The position numbers were made by a program, and so were the translations under genes. Source: Halomarinibacterium sp034670265 (GTDB lineage: Bacteria > Bacteroidota > Bacteroidia > Flavobacteriales > Flavobacteriaceae). From it: a stretch of 64,000 nt of DNA. The notes beneath the pieces are model-generated. The model did not search any database. It worked only from the letters and a program-made list of their open reading frames with translations, and was not told the origin of the DNA. Positions 26,854 to 35,772 of this stretch are shown piece after piece. Where the stretch lies: NCBI GenBank assembly GCA_034670265.1, contig JAXMNU010000001.1:434001-498000 (forward strand). Direction: 5' to 3'. Positions within the stretch are counted from its first letter, which is position 1. Every line of letters begins with the position of its first letter.

Positions 26854-26920
26854 TTTATAGTAGCAATTTTTGAGGTCAAACTTACTACCATAAAGGTACG
26901 TGATTTAATTTTTTTGAAAT

Positions 26921-26950
26921 AAAAAAAGGCTCGATATAACGAGCCTTTTT
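26921..26950 (-). terminator. Terminator of the DUF4397 gene
   Basis: An 11-bp stem AAAAAGGCTCG / CGAGCCTTTTT around six bases, with T runs on both sides. Serves the minus-strand gene at 26968-27963. Confidence 0.85.
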
Positions 26951-26967
26951 ATCTTAGAAATTACGAT

Positions 26968-27963
26968 TTAGTTTTTCACAAATTTCTTGCTTCCAAGAAC
27001 TCTATTGTTATCGATAACTACAACGTTATAAATTCCAGTTCCAAAGTTACTAATGTCAACGTAACCTCTTTCGAAAGCAGCCTCATCTGTCATTAAAGTA
27101 CGTCCAAGCATATCTATAATTTGAATGCTATAGTTTTCTCCATCTTCTGAAGATAAATTAATTATGTCAGTAGCTGGATTTGGATATAATGCGATTTTTG
27201 AAGTATCAAAATCATCCACTCCAAGAGGAGCTGATGGTAATTCTACAAGTCCTCCAGCAGCGCCAGTTGAAACCCATAAACCGAAAGCTGGACCATCACT
27301 ATTGTTAGTTGGGTCTAGAAATCCAGATGCTAAAACGACTAAAGCAGCTCCATCTAGTCCTAGAGTCGATAAAGGTGCGCCATAAGCAGCTACTCCAGAT
27401 CCTCCTGCAGCATTTACTTGTAATACATAATCTGCTGTTGGTAATTCTAAATATCCTGCGTACTCAGAATAAGATATGTTTTCAACTAAATATCCTGCAC
27501 CCACACCAGTTTCTAAAACGTCAACTGCTGGTGCGTCTGTAGAACCGTGGTATACTAACACATCGGTGTTTGCAGGATCAGTTGCAGTTTCACGACCCAT
27601 ATCGTAAACAGCTAATCCAAATGCTGGAGCTGGATCATATCCCGTTGCACTTACAATTCCTGTAGCAATTACAACGTATGTTTCACCATCGGCTAAAGTC
27701 ACTGGGAATGTAGCAATGGCATCCCCTGCTCCAGTACTAGTTGAAGGAGCAATACCTATAACAACTTCAACTCCAGCAGGAAAGTCGATATAACCTGTTT
27801 CAGTTCTAAATGCAAAATCATCTACTGCAAGCGCATCATCAAGATAGACATCTACTACTGCTGCTGCTGCATCTGCAGAGTTGTGTATTACGTTTACACG
27901 AGCTTGAGAAAAGGCCATTTGTACAGTGGCCATTGTAAATAAAGTAAAGAGTAATTTTTTCAT
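26968..27963 (-). CDS. DUF4397 domain protein with T9SS type A tail
   Basis: 331 residues. Signal peptide (to AFSQA, about 20). DUF4397 spans about 22-240 as two similar beta blocks, each starting with a DAPAVDVxxxG-type pattern (NSADAAAAVVDVYLDD; GSTDAPAVDVLETG) and containing DG..YVVIATG and DGAALVVLASGF. The tail from about 258 is a Por sorting domain (NPATDIINLS, IQIIDMLGRTL, FGTGIYNVVVIDNNRVLGSKKFVKN). Exported by the type IX system; probably a surface protein. Composition is Ala/Gly/Asp rich, unlike its neighbours. Confidence 0.9.
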   Translation of the reverse strand: MKKLLFTLFTMATVQMAFSQARVNVIHNSADAAAAVVDVYLDDALAVDDFAFRTETGYIDFPAGVEVVIGIAPSTSTGAGDAIATFPVTLADGETYVVIATGIVSATGYDPAPAFGLAVYDMGRETATDPANTDVLVYHGSTDAPAVDVLETGVGAGYLVENISYSEYAGYLELPTADYVLQVNAAGGSGVAAYGAPLSTLGLDGAALVVLASGFLDPTNNSDGPAFGLWVSTGAAGGLVELPSAPLGVDDFDTSKIALYPNPATDIINLSSEDGENYSIQIIDMLGRTLMTDEAAFERGYVDISNFGTGIYNVVVIDNNRVLGSKKFVKN

Positions 27964-28183
27964 AATAGTTTTTGTTTAATGTTTACGGTTCAAACTTAAA
28001 CAAAATATTTTTAATCATCTTTAAAGGTTTATTTAATTAATAAATATTTAACGCTTTAGCTACTTCAAATAATTGATTTTGTATCTGTTAGCATATAAGT
28101 AGATAGAATCGATATAGATTTTATATTTTTTTTATGAAACCCAGATTGAAGTATATGTATATTTATACCTTAATATTTAGAAA

Positions 28184-29197
28184 ATGAAAAACATCTTTTT
28201 TTTACTTCTTACGCTTGGTTTAGTTTCGTGTAATTCTGCACAATCAAATTATACAGCTACCAAGAATATGTCTCGGGTAGATTATGCCAACACTATTACA
28301 GCCGAAGACCTTAAAACACATCTCTACAAGTTTGCCGATGATAAAATGCAAGGAAGAATGACTGGAGAACCGGGTCAAAAAATGGCGGCAGAATATTTAA
28401 AAAACTTTTATGTTGCTGAAGGCATTGCTTCACCGTATGAAAATGATAATTACTTTCAAGACATCCCTGCCGATTATTTTGGAAGAATGAAAGAACCAAA
28501 ACCTTCTGAAAATGTGGTAGCCTTTATTAAAGGTTCTGAAAAACCAAACGAAATTATTGTGCTTTCTGCACACTACGACCACGTAGGGGAACACGATGGT
28601 GAGATCTATAACGGTGCGGACGATGACGGTAGTGGTACAGTTTCGATGCTAGAAATAGCACAAGCCTTTCAAAAAGCAGTAAAAGATGGAAATAGACCAA
28701 AACGTTCTATTCTATTTTTACACGTAACAGGTGAAGAGATTGGATTATATGGATCAAAGTATTACACAGAAAACCCAATTTTTCCATTAGAAAATACTGT
28801 TTGTAACTTAAATACAGATATGATAGGTCGAATTGATCCAGATAAAAAGGACAATCCTAACTACATTTACCTTATTGGAAGTGATAAACTAAGCCAAGAA
28901 CTACACGATGTGTCTGAAATGGTAAACAAAGAATACATAAATCTAGAATTGGATTATACTTTTAATGATGATAATGATCCTAATCGCTTTTACTACCGAA
29001 GTGACCACTATAACTTTGCAAAAAATAATATTCCCGTAATATTTTATTTTAATGGTGTTCATGAAGATTATCACAAACCCACAGATACTCCCGATAAAAT
29101 TGAATATGAACTCATGGCAAAACGTGCGCAATTAATATTTCAAACCACTTGGGAAATAGCAAACCGTGAGGGAAGAATTACCGCAGATAAGCTATAA
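28184..29197 (+). CDS. M28-family zinc aminopeptidase, lipoprotein
   Basis: 337 residues. Lipobox LGLVSC (Cys16). The M28 zinc ligands are in order: His130 and the AHYDHVG block, Asp146 in NGADDDGSG, Glu184-185 in TGEEIGLYGS (general base plus metal), Asp in NLNTDMIGR, and the final His in HEDYHKPTDT. It would release N-terminal residues from peptides at the cell envelope. The gene is monocistronic, with a 220-base leader region and a hairpin after the stop. Confidence 0.92.
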   Translation: MKNIFFLLLTLGLVSCNSAQSNYTATKNMSRVDYANTITAEDLKTHLYKFADDKMQGRMTGEPGQKMAAEYLKNFYVAEGIASPYENDNYFQDIPADYFGRMKEPKPSENVVAFIKGSEKPNEIIVLSAHYDHVGEHDGEIYNGADDDGSGTVSMLEIAQAFQKAVKDGNRPKRSILFLHVTGEEIGLYGSKYYTENPIFPLENTVCNLNTDMIGRIDPDKKDNPNYIYLIGSDKLSQELHDVSEMVNKEYINLELDYTFNDDNDPNRFYYRSDHYNFAKNNIPVIFYFNGVHEDYHKPTDTPDKIEYELMAKRAQLIFQTTWEIANREGRITADKL

Positions 29198-29227
29198 TTA
29201 GAATTTACAGTAGTTATCAAAACAAAA

Positions 29228-29253
29228 AAAGCTCCTCATTTCTGAGGAGCTTT
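29228..29253. terminator. Bidirectional terminator between the M28 gene and tRNA-His
   Basis: 11-bp stem AAAGCTCCTCA / TGAGGAGCTTT around four bases. The minus strand has the stronger T run (seven), so it ends the tRNA-His transcript and probably also the peptidase transcript. Confidence 0.8.
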
Positions 29254-29262
29254 GTGCTTTTG

Positions 29263-29337
29263 GGTGGAAGACCGGGTTCGAACCGGCGACCTCTTGAACC
29301 ACAATCAAGCGCTCTAACCAACTGAGCTACAACCACC
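29263..29337 (-). tRNA. tRNA-His (anticodon GUG)
   Basis: 75 bases including the encoded G-1 that pairs with discriminator C73, the hallmark of tRNA-His. Anticodon loop TTGTGGT gives GTG; T loop TTCGAAC. CCA is not encoded. In the acceptor stem GTGGTTG faces CTTCCAC, leaving two adjacent T-T oppositions at pairs 5-68 and 6-67. Confidence 0.95.
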
Positions 29338-29409
29338 ATATACTATTTCGCTAAATAAGCGGGTGCAAATATAATTGAATTTGCAACTATCTACAATAGT
29401 TTTAAAAAA

Positions 29410-30126
29410 TTAAATTAAATCTTCCAACGTATTCACTCCAACAGGTCGCTCAACGGTAAAGCCTTCTGCATATTCTGTACCAATAAGACGCCCTAAGTTC
29501 TGATTTCTATAACTCAGGCTATCCATGGTATTTTTCGAAGAAATAGGTGTTTCTGGCTCATTACTATTTTCATCATAAAACTGACTTTTATAAGCAAAAA
29601 CTGCTTCCAACTTCTTCTCCATAAATCCGGTTACATCTACCACAAAGTCTGGCGTAATTTCATTCCATTGTATATAATGAAATACGTGTTTGGGTCGCCA
29701 AGCCCCTTGATTATTCCCCTCATGGTAGGTTTCAATTTTGCGAAGTCCACTCAAGAAGCACGCATCACTAACCAATTTACTCCCTTTCCCATGGTCAATA
29801 TGCCTATCTTCTATAGCATTGCATAGAACAATTTCTGGACGATACTTTCTTATTAACTTAACAACTTCCAGTTGTGTAACGAGGTTATTTTCAAAAAAGC
29901 CATCTGCAAATTCTAGATTATGTCGCAAGGACACTCCTAAAATCTTTGCAGCTTCTTGTGCTTCTTTGTCTCGAATTTCGGCACTTCCTCTTGTACCCAA
30001 TTCCCCTCTGGTTAAGTCTATAATACCTATTTTTTTACCTAATGAAATTTCTTTGGCAAGGGTAGCACCACAACTCATTTCTACATCATCGGGATGCGCT
30101 CCAATTGCTAAAATATCTAACTTCAT
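29410..30126 (-). CDS. bshB1: Bacillithiol biosynthesis deacetylase BshB1
   Basis: 238 residues. The PIG-L-type metal motif AHPDDVEMSCG lies near residues 9-19 and the third ligand in NAIEDRHIDHGKGSKL; the block LTRGELGTRGSAEIRDKEAQEAAKILG is diagnostic for BshB1. It removes acetate from N-acetylglucosaminyl malate to give glucosaminyl malate, the second step in bacillithiol synthesis. Its ATG overlaps the stop of the upstream transsulfuration gene by four bases, tying thiol synthesis to cysteine metabolism. Confidence 0.93.
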   Translation of the reverse strand: MKLDILAIGAHPDDVEMSCGATLAKEISLGKKIGIIDLTRGELGTRGSAEIRDKEAQEAAKILGVSLRHNLEFADGFFENNLVTQLEVVKLIRKYRPEIVLCNAIEDRHIDHGKGSKLVSDACFLSGLRKIETYHEGNNQGAWRPKHVFHYIQWNEITPDFVVDVTGFMEKKLEAVFAYKSQFYDENSNEPETPISSKNTMDSLSYRNQNLGRLIGTEYAEGFTVERPVGVNTLEDLI

Positions 30127-31295
30127 ACCTTTTGTGTTTGTTTTTTTGCAACCGCTTCAAAAGCTTGTTCCAAATCGGCTATTAAATCATTTTTGTCTTC
30201 TATTCCCACCGAAAAACGTAACAATCCATCTGCAATTCCTTGACGTTTTCTTTCTTCTGCAGATAACAACGCATGGGAAGTTTTTGCTGGAGAAAGTATG
30301 GTTGACTCAACGCCTGCTAAACTCATAGATTGTTTAATCATCAATAACTTTTCCATAAAGACCTGCGCATCTATTGATTGGACTAACTCAAATGAAAGCA
30401 TTCCCGTGTAACCATACATTTGTCTCCTTGCAATTTTATAATCGGGGTGTGACTTTAATCCTGGATAATATACTTTTGAAACCATAGGGTGAGCATCCAA
30501 CCATTTAGCCATCTTTTTAGCATTTCTATTTTGGGCTTTTACCCGAATGCCCATCGTTTTAATGCTTCGCTCAAGCAACCATACAGTATAATCACTTAGA
30601 CTTCCGCCTAAATTTTTACCCAAATTCCAAATGCTATCCATATGTTCCTTTGATGCCGCCACAGCGCCTGCACAAATATCACTATGCCCTCCCATATATT
30701 TGGTGGCACTGTGAATCATGATATCAATACCAAAATCGGCTGGGTTTTGATTAATTGGCGAAGCAAACGTATTGTCAATCATTGAAACTAGATTGTGTTT
30801 TTTTGCAAGTTTCGAAATCATTTCCAAATCGGTAATCAACATTAAAGGATTGCTTGGCGTTTCAACATAAATAACCTTCGTATTCGGTTTTATTTTTGAA
30901 GCAAAATCAGCTTCAGAAAAACCATCGGTAAAATCGAATTCAATTCCGTATTTCGGAAACTCTTCTACCATAAAATTATACGCACCCCCATAAATCGTTT
31001 TTTGAACGACCACATGATCTCCACTTCGCAAAAAAGCCAGTAATGCTGTACTTACCGCCGCCATTCCGCTACCGAAAATCATCCCCGCCTCACAATGCTC
31101 TAAAGCAGCTATTTTCTTCCCTAATGCCTCTTGATTAGGGGTGTTAAAATATCTTGGATATCGTTTAATCTCCACATTTTCGTAGGCATACGAGCTGGAC
31201 ATATACAATGGAGATATGGCTCCTTTAAACTGCTCGTCTTTTATTTCACCAACGTGCGTGCAAATAGTATTGACCCCTATTTTTTTTGATATCAT
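30123..31295 (-). CDS. Cys/Met-metabolism PLP enzyme (cystathionine gamma-synthase/lyase type)
   Basis: 390 residues, fold type I. PLP-phosphate site (FGSGMAAVS), VIYVETPSNP, MIDNTF and the Schiff-base Lys199 in SATKYMGGHSD are all present. The sequence does not let me choose between cystathionine gamma-synthase, gamma-lyase and methionine gamma-lyase. Chemistry is gamma-replacement or elimination on homoserine or cysteine derivatives. It precedes bshB1 with a 4-base overlap, so delivering cysteine for bacillithiol (Cys-GlcN-malate) is a plausible role. It is divergent from hutI with only 58 bases between starts. Confidence 0.88.
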   Translation of the reverse strand: MISKKIGVNTICTHVGEIKDEQFKGAISPLYMSSSYAYENVEIKRYPRYFNTPNQEALGKKIAALEHCEAGMIFGSGMAAVSTALLAFLRSGDHVVVQKTIYGGAYNFMVEEFPKYGIEFDFTDGFSEADFASKIKPNTKVIYVETPSNPLMLITDLEMISKLAKKHNLVSMIDNTFASPINQNPADFGIDIMIHSATKYMGGHSDICAGAVAASKEHMDSIWNLGKNLGGSLSDYTVWLLERSIKTMGIRVKAQNRNAKKMAKWLDAHPMVSKVYYPGLKSHPDYKIARRQMYGYTGMLSFELVQSIDAQVFMEKLLMIKQSMSLAGVESTILSPAKTSHALLSAEERKRQGIADGLLRFSVGIEDKNDLIADLEQAFEAVAKKQTQKV

Positions 31296-31344
31296 GAGTG
31301 CGACTTTTAGTGAGTTAAATGTATAAAATCCTATTCAGGTTTGC

Positions 31345-31352
31345 TATCTTTG
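31345..31352 (+). promoter_or_regulatory. -7 element touching the hutI start codon
   Basis: TATCTTTG matches TAnnTTTG exactly, but ends only one base before the ATG at 31354 (a second in-frame ATG follows at 31357). If used, the transcript would be leaderless or start inside the codon. No clear TTTG is seen 19-21 bases upstream. Confidence 0.45.
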
Positions 31353-31353
31353 A

Positions 31354-32592
31354 ATGATGAAACTTTTGTTAATAAACATAAAAGAACTGCTTCAAGTTCG
31401 TGAAAATCCTCCTTCTAAAGTTAGCGGAAAGGAAATGAACCACCTCCCTACTCTTAAAAATGCTTGGTTACTCATAAAAGACAAAAAGATTGAAGATTTT
31501 GGGAGTATGGATAATCCTCCCAAGGGAAAATTCACTCAAATTTTAGACTGTACTGGACGAATTGTTCTTCCTACTTGGTGCGATAGCCACACGCATATTG
31601 TGTATGCGGGCAATCGTGAACAGGAATTTGTAGATAGAATCAACGGGCTCACCTACCAAGAAATAGCCGAAAAAGGTGGTGGGATTGTAAATAGTGCTAA
31701 AAAACTTCAAGAAACTTCTGAAAAAGAATTGTTTCGTCAGTCGGCTGAGCGTTTGGAAGAAGTAATCTATATGGGAACCGGCGCCATCGAAATTAAAAGT
31801 GGCTACGGACTTACTACCGAAGCCGAATTAAAAATGCTTCGGGTAGCTAAAAAATTGGCTAAAAAATACCCCATCGACATAAAGACAACCTTTCTCGGGG
31901 CACATGCATTACCTACCGAGTTTAAAAATAATAAAGATGGATACCTGGACTTAGTTTGTAACGAAATGCTTCCGAAGATTGCCGAAGAAAAACTCGCCAA
32001 TTATATCGATATCTTTTGTGAAGAAGGCTATTTTTCTGTAGCCGATACGGAACGCATCCTTTCCGAAGGCGCAACATACGGACTTATTCCTAAAATCCAC
32101 GTAAATCAATTTAACGCCATTGGCGGTGTCGCAGCAGGAGTAAAACACAAGGCTTTAAGTGTGGACCATTTAGAACTTATTACTGATGAAGACATTAAGG
32201 CACTACAAAATTCTGAAACCATGCCCGTAGCCTTGCCCGGATGTTCTTTCTTTTTGAGTATCCCTTATACACCGGGAAGACGCATTATTGATGCAGGATT
32301 ACCCTTGGCGTTGGCAACCGATTTTAACCCAGGTTCCTCCCCTTCTGGAAATATGAATTTTGTCGTAGCCGCTGCCTGTATTAAAATGAGACTCACACCC
32401 GAAGAAGCCATTAACGCAGCCACCCTCAACGGTGCGTATGCCATGGGTTTAAGTGATTCTCATGGAAGTATTACCAAGGGTAAAGCGGCCAGTGTAATCA
32501 TTACGGAAGAAATTCCATCGTATAGTTTTTTACCGTATTCGTTTGGGACAGACTACATCAATCAAGTAATTCTTAACGGAAGGCTGTTATGA
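31354..32592 (+). CDS. hutI: Imidazolonepropionase
   Basis: 412 residues, an amidohydrolase. Metal ligands in CDSHTHIVYAGNREQEF, substrate-site GGGIVNSAKKLQET, TFLGAHALPTEF, KIHVNQFNAIGG and ATDFNPGSSPSGNM are all conserved. It hydrolyses 4-imidazolone-5-propionate to N-formimino-L-glutamate, third step of histidine degradation. The two upstream enzymes (histidase HutH, urocanase HutU) are not in the window. The stop overlaps the next ATG by four bases, so it is the head of the hut operon. Two in-frame ATG codons are adjacent. Confidence 0.95.
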   Translation: MMKLLLINIKELLQVRENPPSKVSGKEMNHLPTLKNAWLLIKDKKIEDFGSMDNPPKGKFTQILDCTGRIVLPTWCDSHTHIVYAGNREQEFVDRINGLTYQEIAEKGGGIVNSAKKLQETSEKELFRQSAERLEEVIYMGTGAIEIKSGYGLTTEAELKMLRVAKKLAKKYPIDIKTTFLGAHALPTEFKNNKDGYLDLVCNEMLPKIAEEKLANYIDIFCEEGYFSVADTERILSEGATYGLIPKIHVNQFNAIGGVAAGVKHKALSVDHLELITDEDIKALQNSETMPVALPGCSFFLSIPYTPGRRIIDAGLPLALATDFNPGSSPSGNMNFVVAAACIKMRLTPEEAINAATLNGAYAMGLSDSHGSITKGKAASVIITEEIPSYSFLPYSFGTDYINQVILNGRLL

Positions 32593-33590
32593 GTTTGGTA
32601 AAGTTTTACTCGAAAGAAGATATATTAAAATTAGTTCGAAAACGTGAGGGCGAAAGTAAATTTGGCGAAGGGTTAGCAACTGTTTCCTATTGGGAAAATT
32701 TAAAAGAACTGACGGCAAAGTATGTATTAGTTGGTATTCCTGAGGACATTGGCGTTCGTGCCAATTATGGAAATCCAGGGACAGCACAAGCCTGGGAAGC
32801 TGCCTTAACGGTACTCTGTAATATTCAGAAAAATGAATATACCAAAGCCGAAAATCTAGCTGTATTAGGCGAAGTGGATTGCGAGAATGAAATGAAAAGT
32901 GCTTCTCGCCTTTCTTCCAAAGAAGAAAACTACTATGAAAAATTAGGGGAATTAGTAGAAGTCATTGATGAAAAAGTGGCTTCTGTAATAGAAAAAATTC
33001 TGAACGCAGGAAAATTTCCAATCATCATTGGCGGGGGTCACAACAATAGCTACGGAAATTTAAAAGGTGCTTTTAAAGCCTTCGGAAAAGCCATCCATTG
33101 TTTAAATTTTGATGCCCACACCGACTTTCGTGCCTTGGAACATCGTCATAGCGGGAACGGATTTTCCTATGCCTTTGAAGAAGGCTATTTAGATCGATAT
33201 TACACTTTCGGAATTCATAGAAATTATACCTCCCAATTTGTATTTGATAGGCTTCAGCTTCATGTGGATAGAATTCAATTTAGCCTTTTTGAAGATATTG
33301 AGATAAACAATAACATCCCTTATCAAAAAGCTATTAAATCGGCTGAAAGCTTTGTCACAAAAGCCCCTTTCGGACTAGAGTTGGATTTAGACGCCTTAGA
33401 AGATATGGGCAGTAGCGCTATGACTCCGGGAGGGTATTCTATCAACGATGCGCGAAAATTTATTACGTATTTTTCAAAAAAAGAACACTGTGTGTATCTT
33501 CATATTTGTGAAGGAGCGCCAGGCTTAGGAAGTTTTCCTGCACAAGTGGGAAAAACCATTTCCTTTTTAATTTCAGATGTGATTGCTTAA
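32589..33590 (+). CDS. hutG: Formimidoylglutamase (arginase family)
   Basis: 333 residues. Mn-cluster motifs of the ureohydrolase family are in place: IIGGGHNNSYG, NFDAHTDFR and LELDLDALE. Position directly after hutI (4-base overlap) makes formimidoylglutamate the expected substrate, giving glutamate and formamide. The next gene, FTCD, uses the same substrate, so the operon carries two alternative last steps. Agmatinase or arginase activity is the alternative on fold alone. Confidence 0.86.
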   Translation: MSLVKFYSKEDILKLVRKREGESKFGEGLATVSYWENLKELTAKYVLVGIPEDIGVRANYGNPGTAQAWEAALTVLCNIQKNEYTKAENLAVLGEVDCENEMKSASRLSSKEENYYEKLGELVEVIDEKVASVIEKILNAGKFPIIIGGGHNNSYGNLKGAFKAFGKAIHCLNFDAHTDFRALEHRHSGNGFSYAFEEGYLDRYYTFGIHRNYTSQFVFDRLQLHVDRIQFSLFEDIEINNNIPYQKAIKSAESFVTKAPFGLELDLDALEDMGSSAMTPGGYSINDARKFITYFSKKEHCVYLHICEGAPGLGSFPAQVGKTISFLISDVIA

Positions 33591-33608
33591 ACATATAACC
33601 AAAAAATT

Positions 33609-35300
33609 ATGCAGAAACAATTAATTGAATGTGTCCCAAATATTAGCGAAGGACGCGATGCAGCAAAAATAAAAGCCATTTCAGAAATTGTTGAAACCGT
33701 AGAAGGTGTCAAATTATTGGACGTTGACCCTGGAAAAGCAACTAATAGAACCGTGATTACTTTTGTAGGAGAGCCCGAGCCTGTGATTGAAGCTGCATTT
33801 CGGCTCATTAAAAAAGCATCCGAATTAATTGACATGAGCAAACATAGCGGAGCGCATCCTCGCTTTGGTGCAACCGATGTGTGTCCGTTGGTGCCTATTG
33901 CTAACATCACTTTGGAAGAAGCGGCAACGTATGCCCATAGATTAGGAGCACGCGTTGGAAAAGAATTAGGCATACCCGGTTATTATTATGAAAAAGCTGC
34001 TACTGAAGAAAAACGTAAAAATCTTGCCAATTGTCGCTCTGGCGAATACGAAGGACTAGCAAAAAAATTGGTTGACCCACAATGGAAACCCGATTTTGGC
34101 CCAGCCGAATTTAACGACAAAGTAGTCAAAAGTGGTGTCACAGCTATATCTGCGCGTGATTTTTTAATTGCCTATAATGTCAATTTAAATTCCACTTCCA
34201 CCCGAAGAGCCAATGCCATCGCATTTGATATAAGAGAAGCGGGACGCACCAAAAGAGAGGGCAATCCTATTACGGGAAAACCAGTGTTGGATAAAAATGG
34301 AGAGCCTGTTCGTATTCCTGGGAAGTTAAAAGCGGTAAAAGGTATTGGCTGGTATATTGAAGAATATGGGATTGCACAGATTTCGTACAATCTTACCAAT
34401 ATTTCCATCACTTCTATGCATGAAGTTTTTGATGAAACCTGCAAAGCCGCTATCGATAGAGGCTTACGAGTTACGGGTTCAGAATTGGTGGGATTGGTGC
34501 CTTTAAAAGCCATGCTAGATGCTGCCGATTACTTTTTAGTGAAACAGGAACGCTCTTTGGGAATTTCAGAAAAGGAAAAGATAAAAATTGCGATAAAGTC
34601 TTTGGGGTTAGATGACTTAAAACCCTTCCATCCTGAAGAACGCATCATAGAATATTTGCTGAAAGACGACACCAAAAAACTCATCGATTTTAAACTCGAT
34701 GACTTTGCCGATGAAACCGCTGGCGAATCGATGGCGCCGGGAGGCGGATCTATCAGTGCGTATGTAGGTGCTTTGGGCGTTTCATTGGGGACCATGGTTG
34801 CCAACTTATCGGCACACAAAGCAGGTTGGGATGACAAATGGGAATTTTTTTCAAAGTGGGCGGAAAAAGGACAAGCGTATAAAGAAAAACTACTGTTTTT
34901 GGTAGATGAAGATACTAACGCTTTTAATAAAATTATAGATGGTTTTAGAATGCCAAAGGGTAGTGAAAAAGAAATTGAAGCACGTAAAAAAGCCATTGAA
35001 GAAGCCACCAAATACGCAACCGAAATTCCGTTTCAGGTGATGGAAACAGCCTACCAATCTATCGAGGTGGCAAAGGCAATGCTTCAGGATGGGTTACAAA
35101 GCTCATTGTCTGATGCTGGCGTGGGCATCCTATGTGCTAGAGCTGCTGTGGTAGGTGCTTATTTTAATGTCCGTATTAATGCAAAGGATATAAAAGACCG
35201 AGTTTTTGCCGACGAAATTCTTTCAAAAGCAAAAACTATTTACGAAAACACCTTAAAAATTGAATTGGAAACCATCGCGTTCATTGATAGTAAAATGTAG
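33609..35300 (+). CDS. ftcD: Glutamate formimidoyltransferase / formimidoyl-THF cyclodeaminase (FTCD)
   Basis: 563 residues. The transferase half (about 1-330) begins QLIECVPNISEGRD and contains the substrate residues KHSGAHPRFGATDVCP and RTKREGNPITGKP. The cyclodeaminase half (about 365-560) has ESMAPGGGSISAYVGALG and a four-helix bundle. It moves the formimino group from formiminoglutamate to tetrahydrofolate, then closes it to methenyl-THF with release of ammonia. This feeds one-carbon metabolism, like glyA further along. Length matches the full bifunctional vertebrate-type enzyme; an 18-base gap joins it to hutG. Confidence 0.94.
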   Translation: MQKQLIECVPNISEGRDAAKIKAISEIVETVEGVKLLDVDPGKATNRTVITFVGEPEPVIEAAFRLIKKASELIDMSKHSGAHPRFGATDVCPLVPIANITLEEAATYAHRLGARVGKELGIPGYYYEKAATEEKRKNLANCRSGEYEGLAKKLVDPQWKPDFGPAEFNDKVVKSGVTAISARDFLIAYNVNLNSTSTRRANAIAFDIREAGRTKREGNPITGKPVLDKNGEPVRIPGKLKAVKGIGWYIEEYGIAQISYNLTNISITSMHEVFDETCKAAIDRGLRVTGSELVGLVPLKAMLDAADYFLVKQERSLGISEKEKIKIAIKSLGLDDLKPFHPEERIIEYLLKDDTKKLIDFKLDDFADETAGESMAPGGGSISAYVGALGVSLGTMVANLSAHKAGWDDKWEFFSKWAEKGQAYKEKLLFLVDEDTNAFNKIIDGFRMPKGSEKEIEARKKAIEEATKYATEIPFQVMETAYQSIEVAKAMLQDGLQSSLSDAGVGILCARAAVVGAYFNVRINAKDIKDRVFADEILSKAKTIYENTLKIELETIAFIDSKM

Positions 35301-35301
35301 T

Positions 35302-35772
35302 ATGGCACTAAAGATTGTCCCCTTTCAGCAAAAATATGCGCAAGCCTTTTACGATTTAAATATTGAATGGCTAGAGACCTATTTTTACGTAGAAGATTTT
35401 GATAGAGAAGTGTTAAGTAAACCGCAACAATATATTTTAAACCGTGGCGGACATATCTTTTTTGCTGTAGAAAACGAAACTGTTTTGGGTACCGTTGCTT
35501 TAATGCCACATAACGAAGAGTTTTTTGAACTCACCAAAATGGCTGTAGTCCCCGAAGCCCGAGGAAAAAACATTGGACAGCAATTAATGCAATACTGTAT
35601 CGATTTTGCAAAGGATCATACCTTTAATTTAATGTTGTATTCCAACACCAAACTGGAAAATGCCATTTATATTTATAGAAAATACGGCTTCTTGGAAATT
35701 CCAGTAGAATCTAATAGTCCGTATAAACGCAGTAATATTAAAATGATTCTTCGGTTAAATAAAAAATCATGA
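35302..35772 (+). CDS. GNAT-family N-acetyltransferase
   Basis: 156 residues from the ATG one base after the ftcD stop; an earlier in-frame codon lies inside ftcD and is rejected. The acetyl-CoA loop is readable as VVPEARGKNIGQQLMQY (Q/RxxGxG/A form), followed by NLMLYSNTKLENAIYIYRKYGF. Acceptor substrate is unknown. It is translationally linked to ftcD upstream and overlaps the next gene by four bases. Confidence 0.9.
   Translation: MALKIVPFQQKYAQAFYDLNIEWLETYFYVEDFDREVLSKPQQYILNRGGHIFFAVENETVLGTVALMPHNEEFFELTKMAVVPEARGKNIGQQLMQYCIDFAKDHTFNLMLYSNTKLENAIYIYRKYGFLEIPVESNSPYKRSNIKMILRLNKKS

Noticed and set aside
27164..27542. Plus-strand open frames inside the DUF4397 gene
   Set aside because: They are antisense shadows of a gene with strongly biased composition; no leader or domain is visible.
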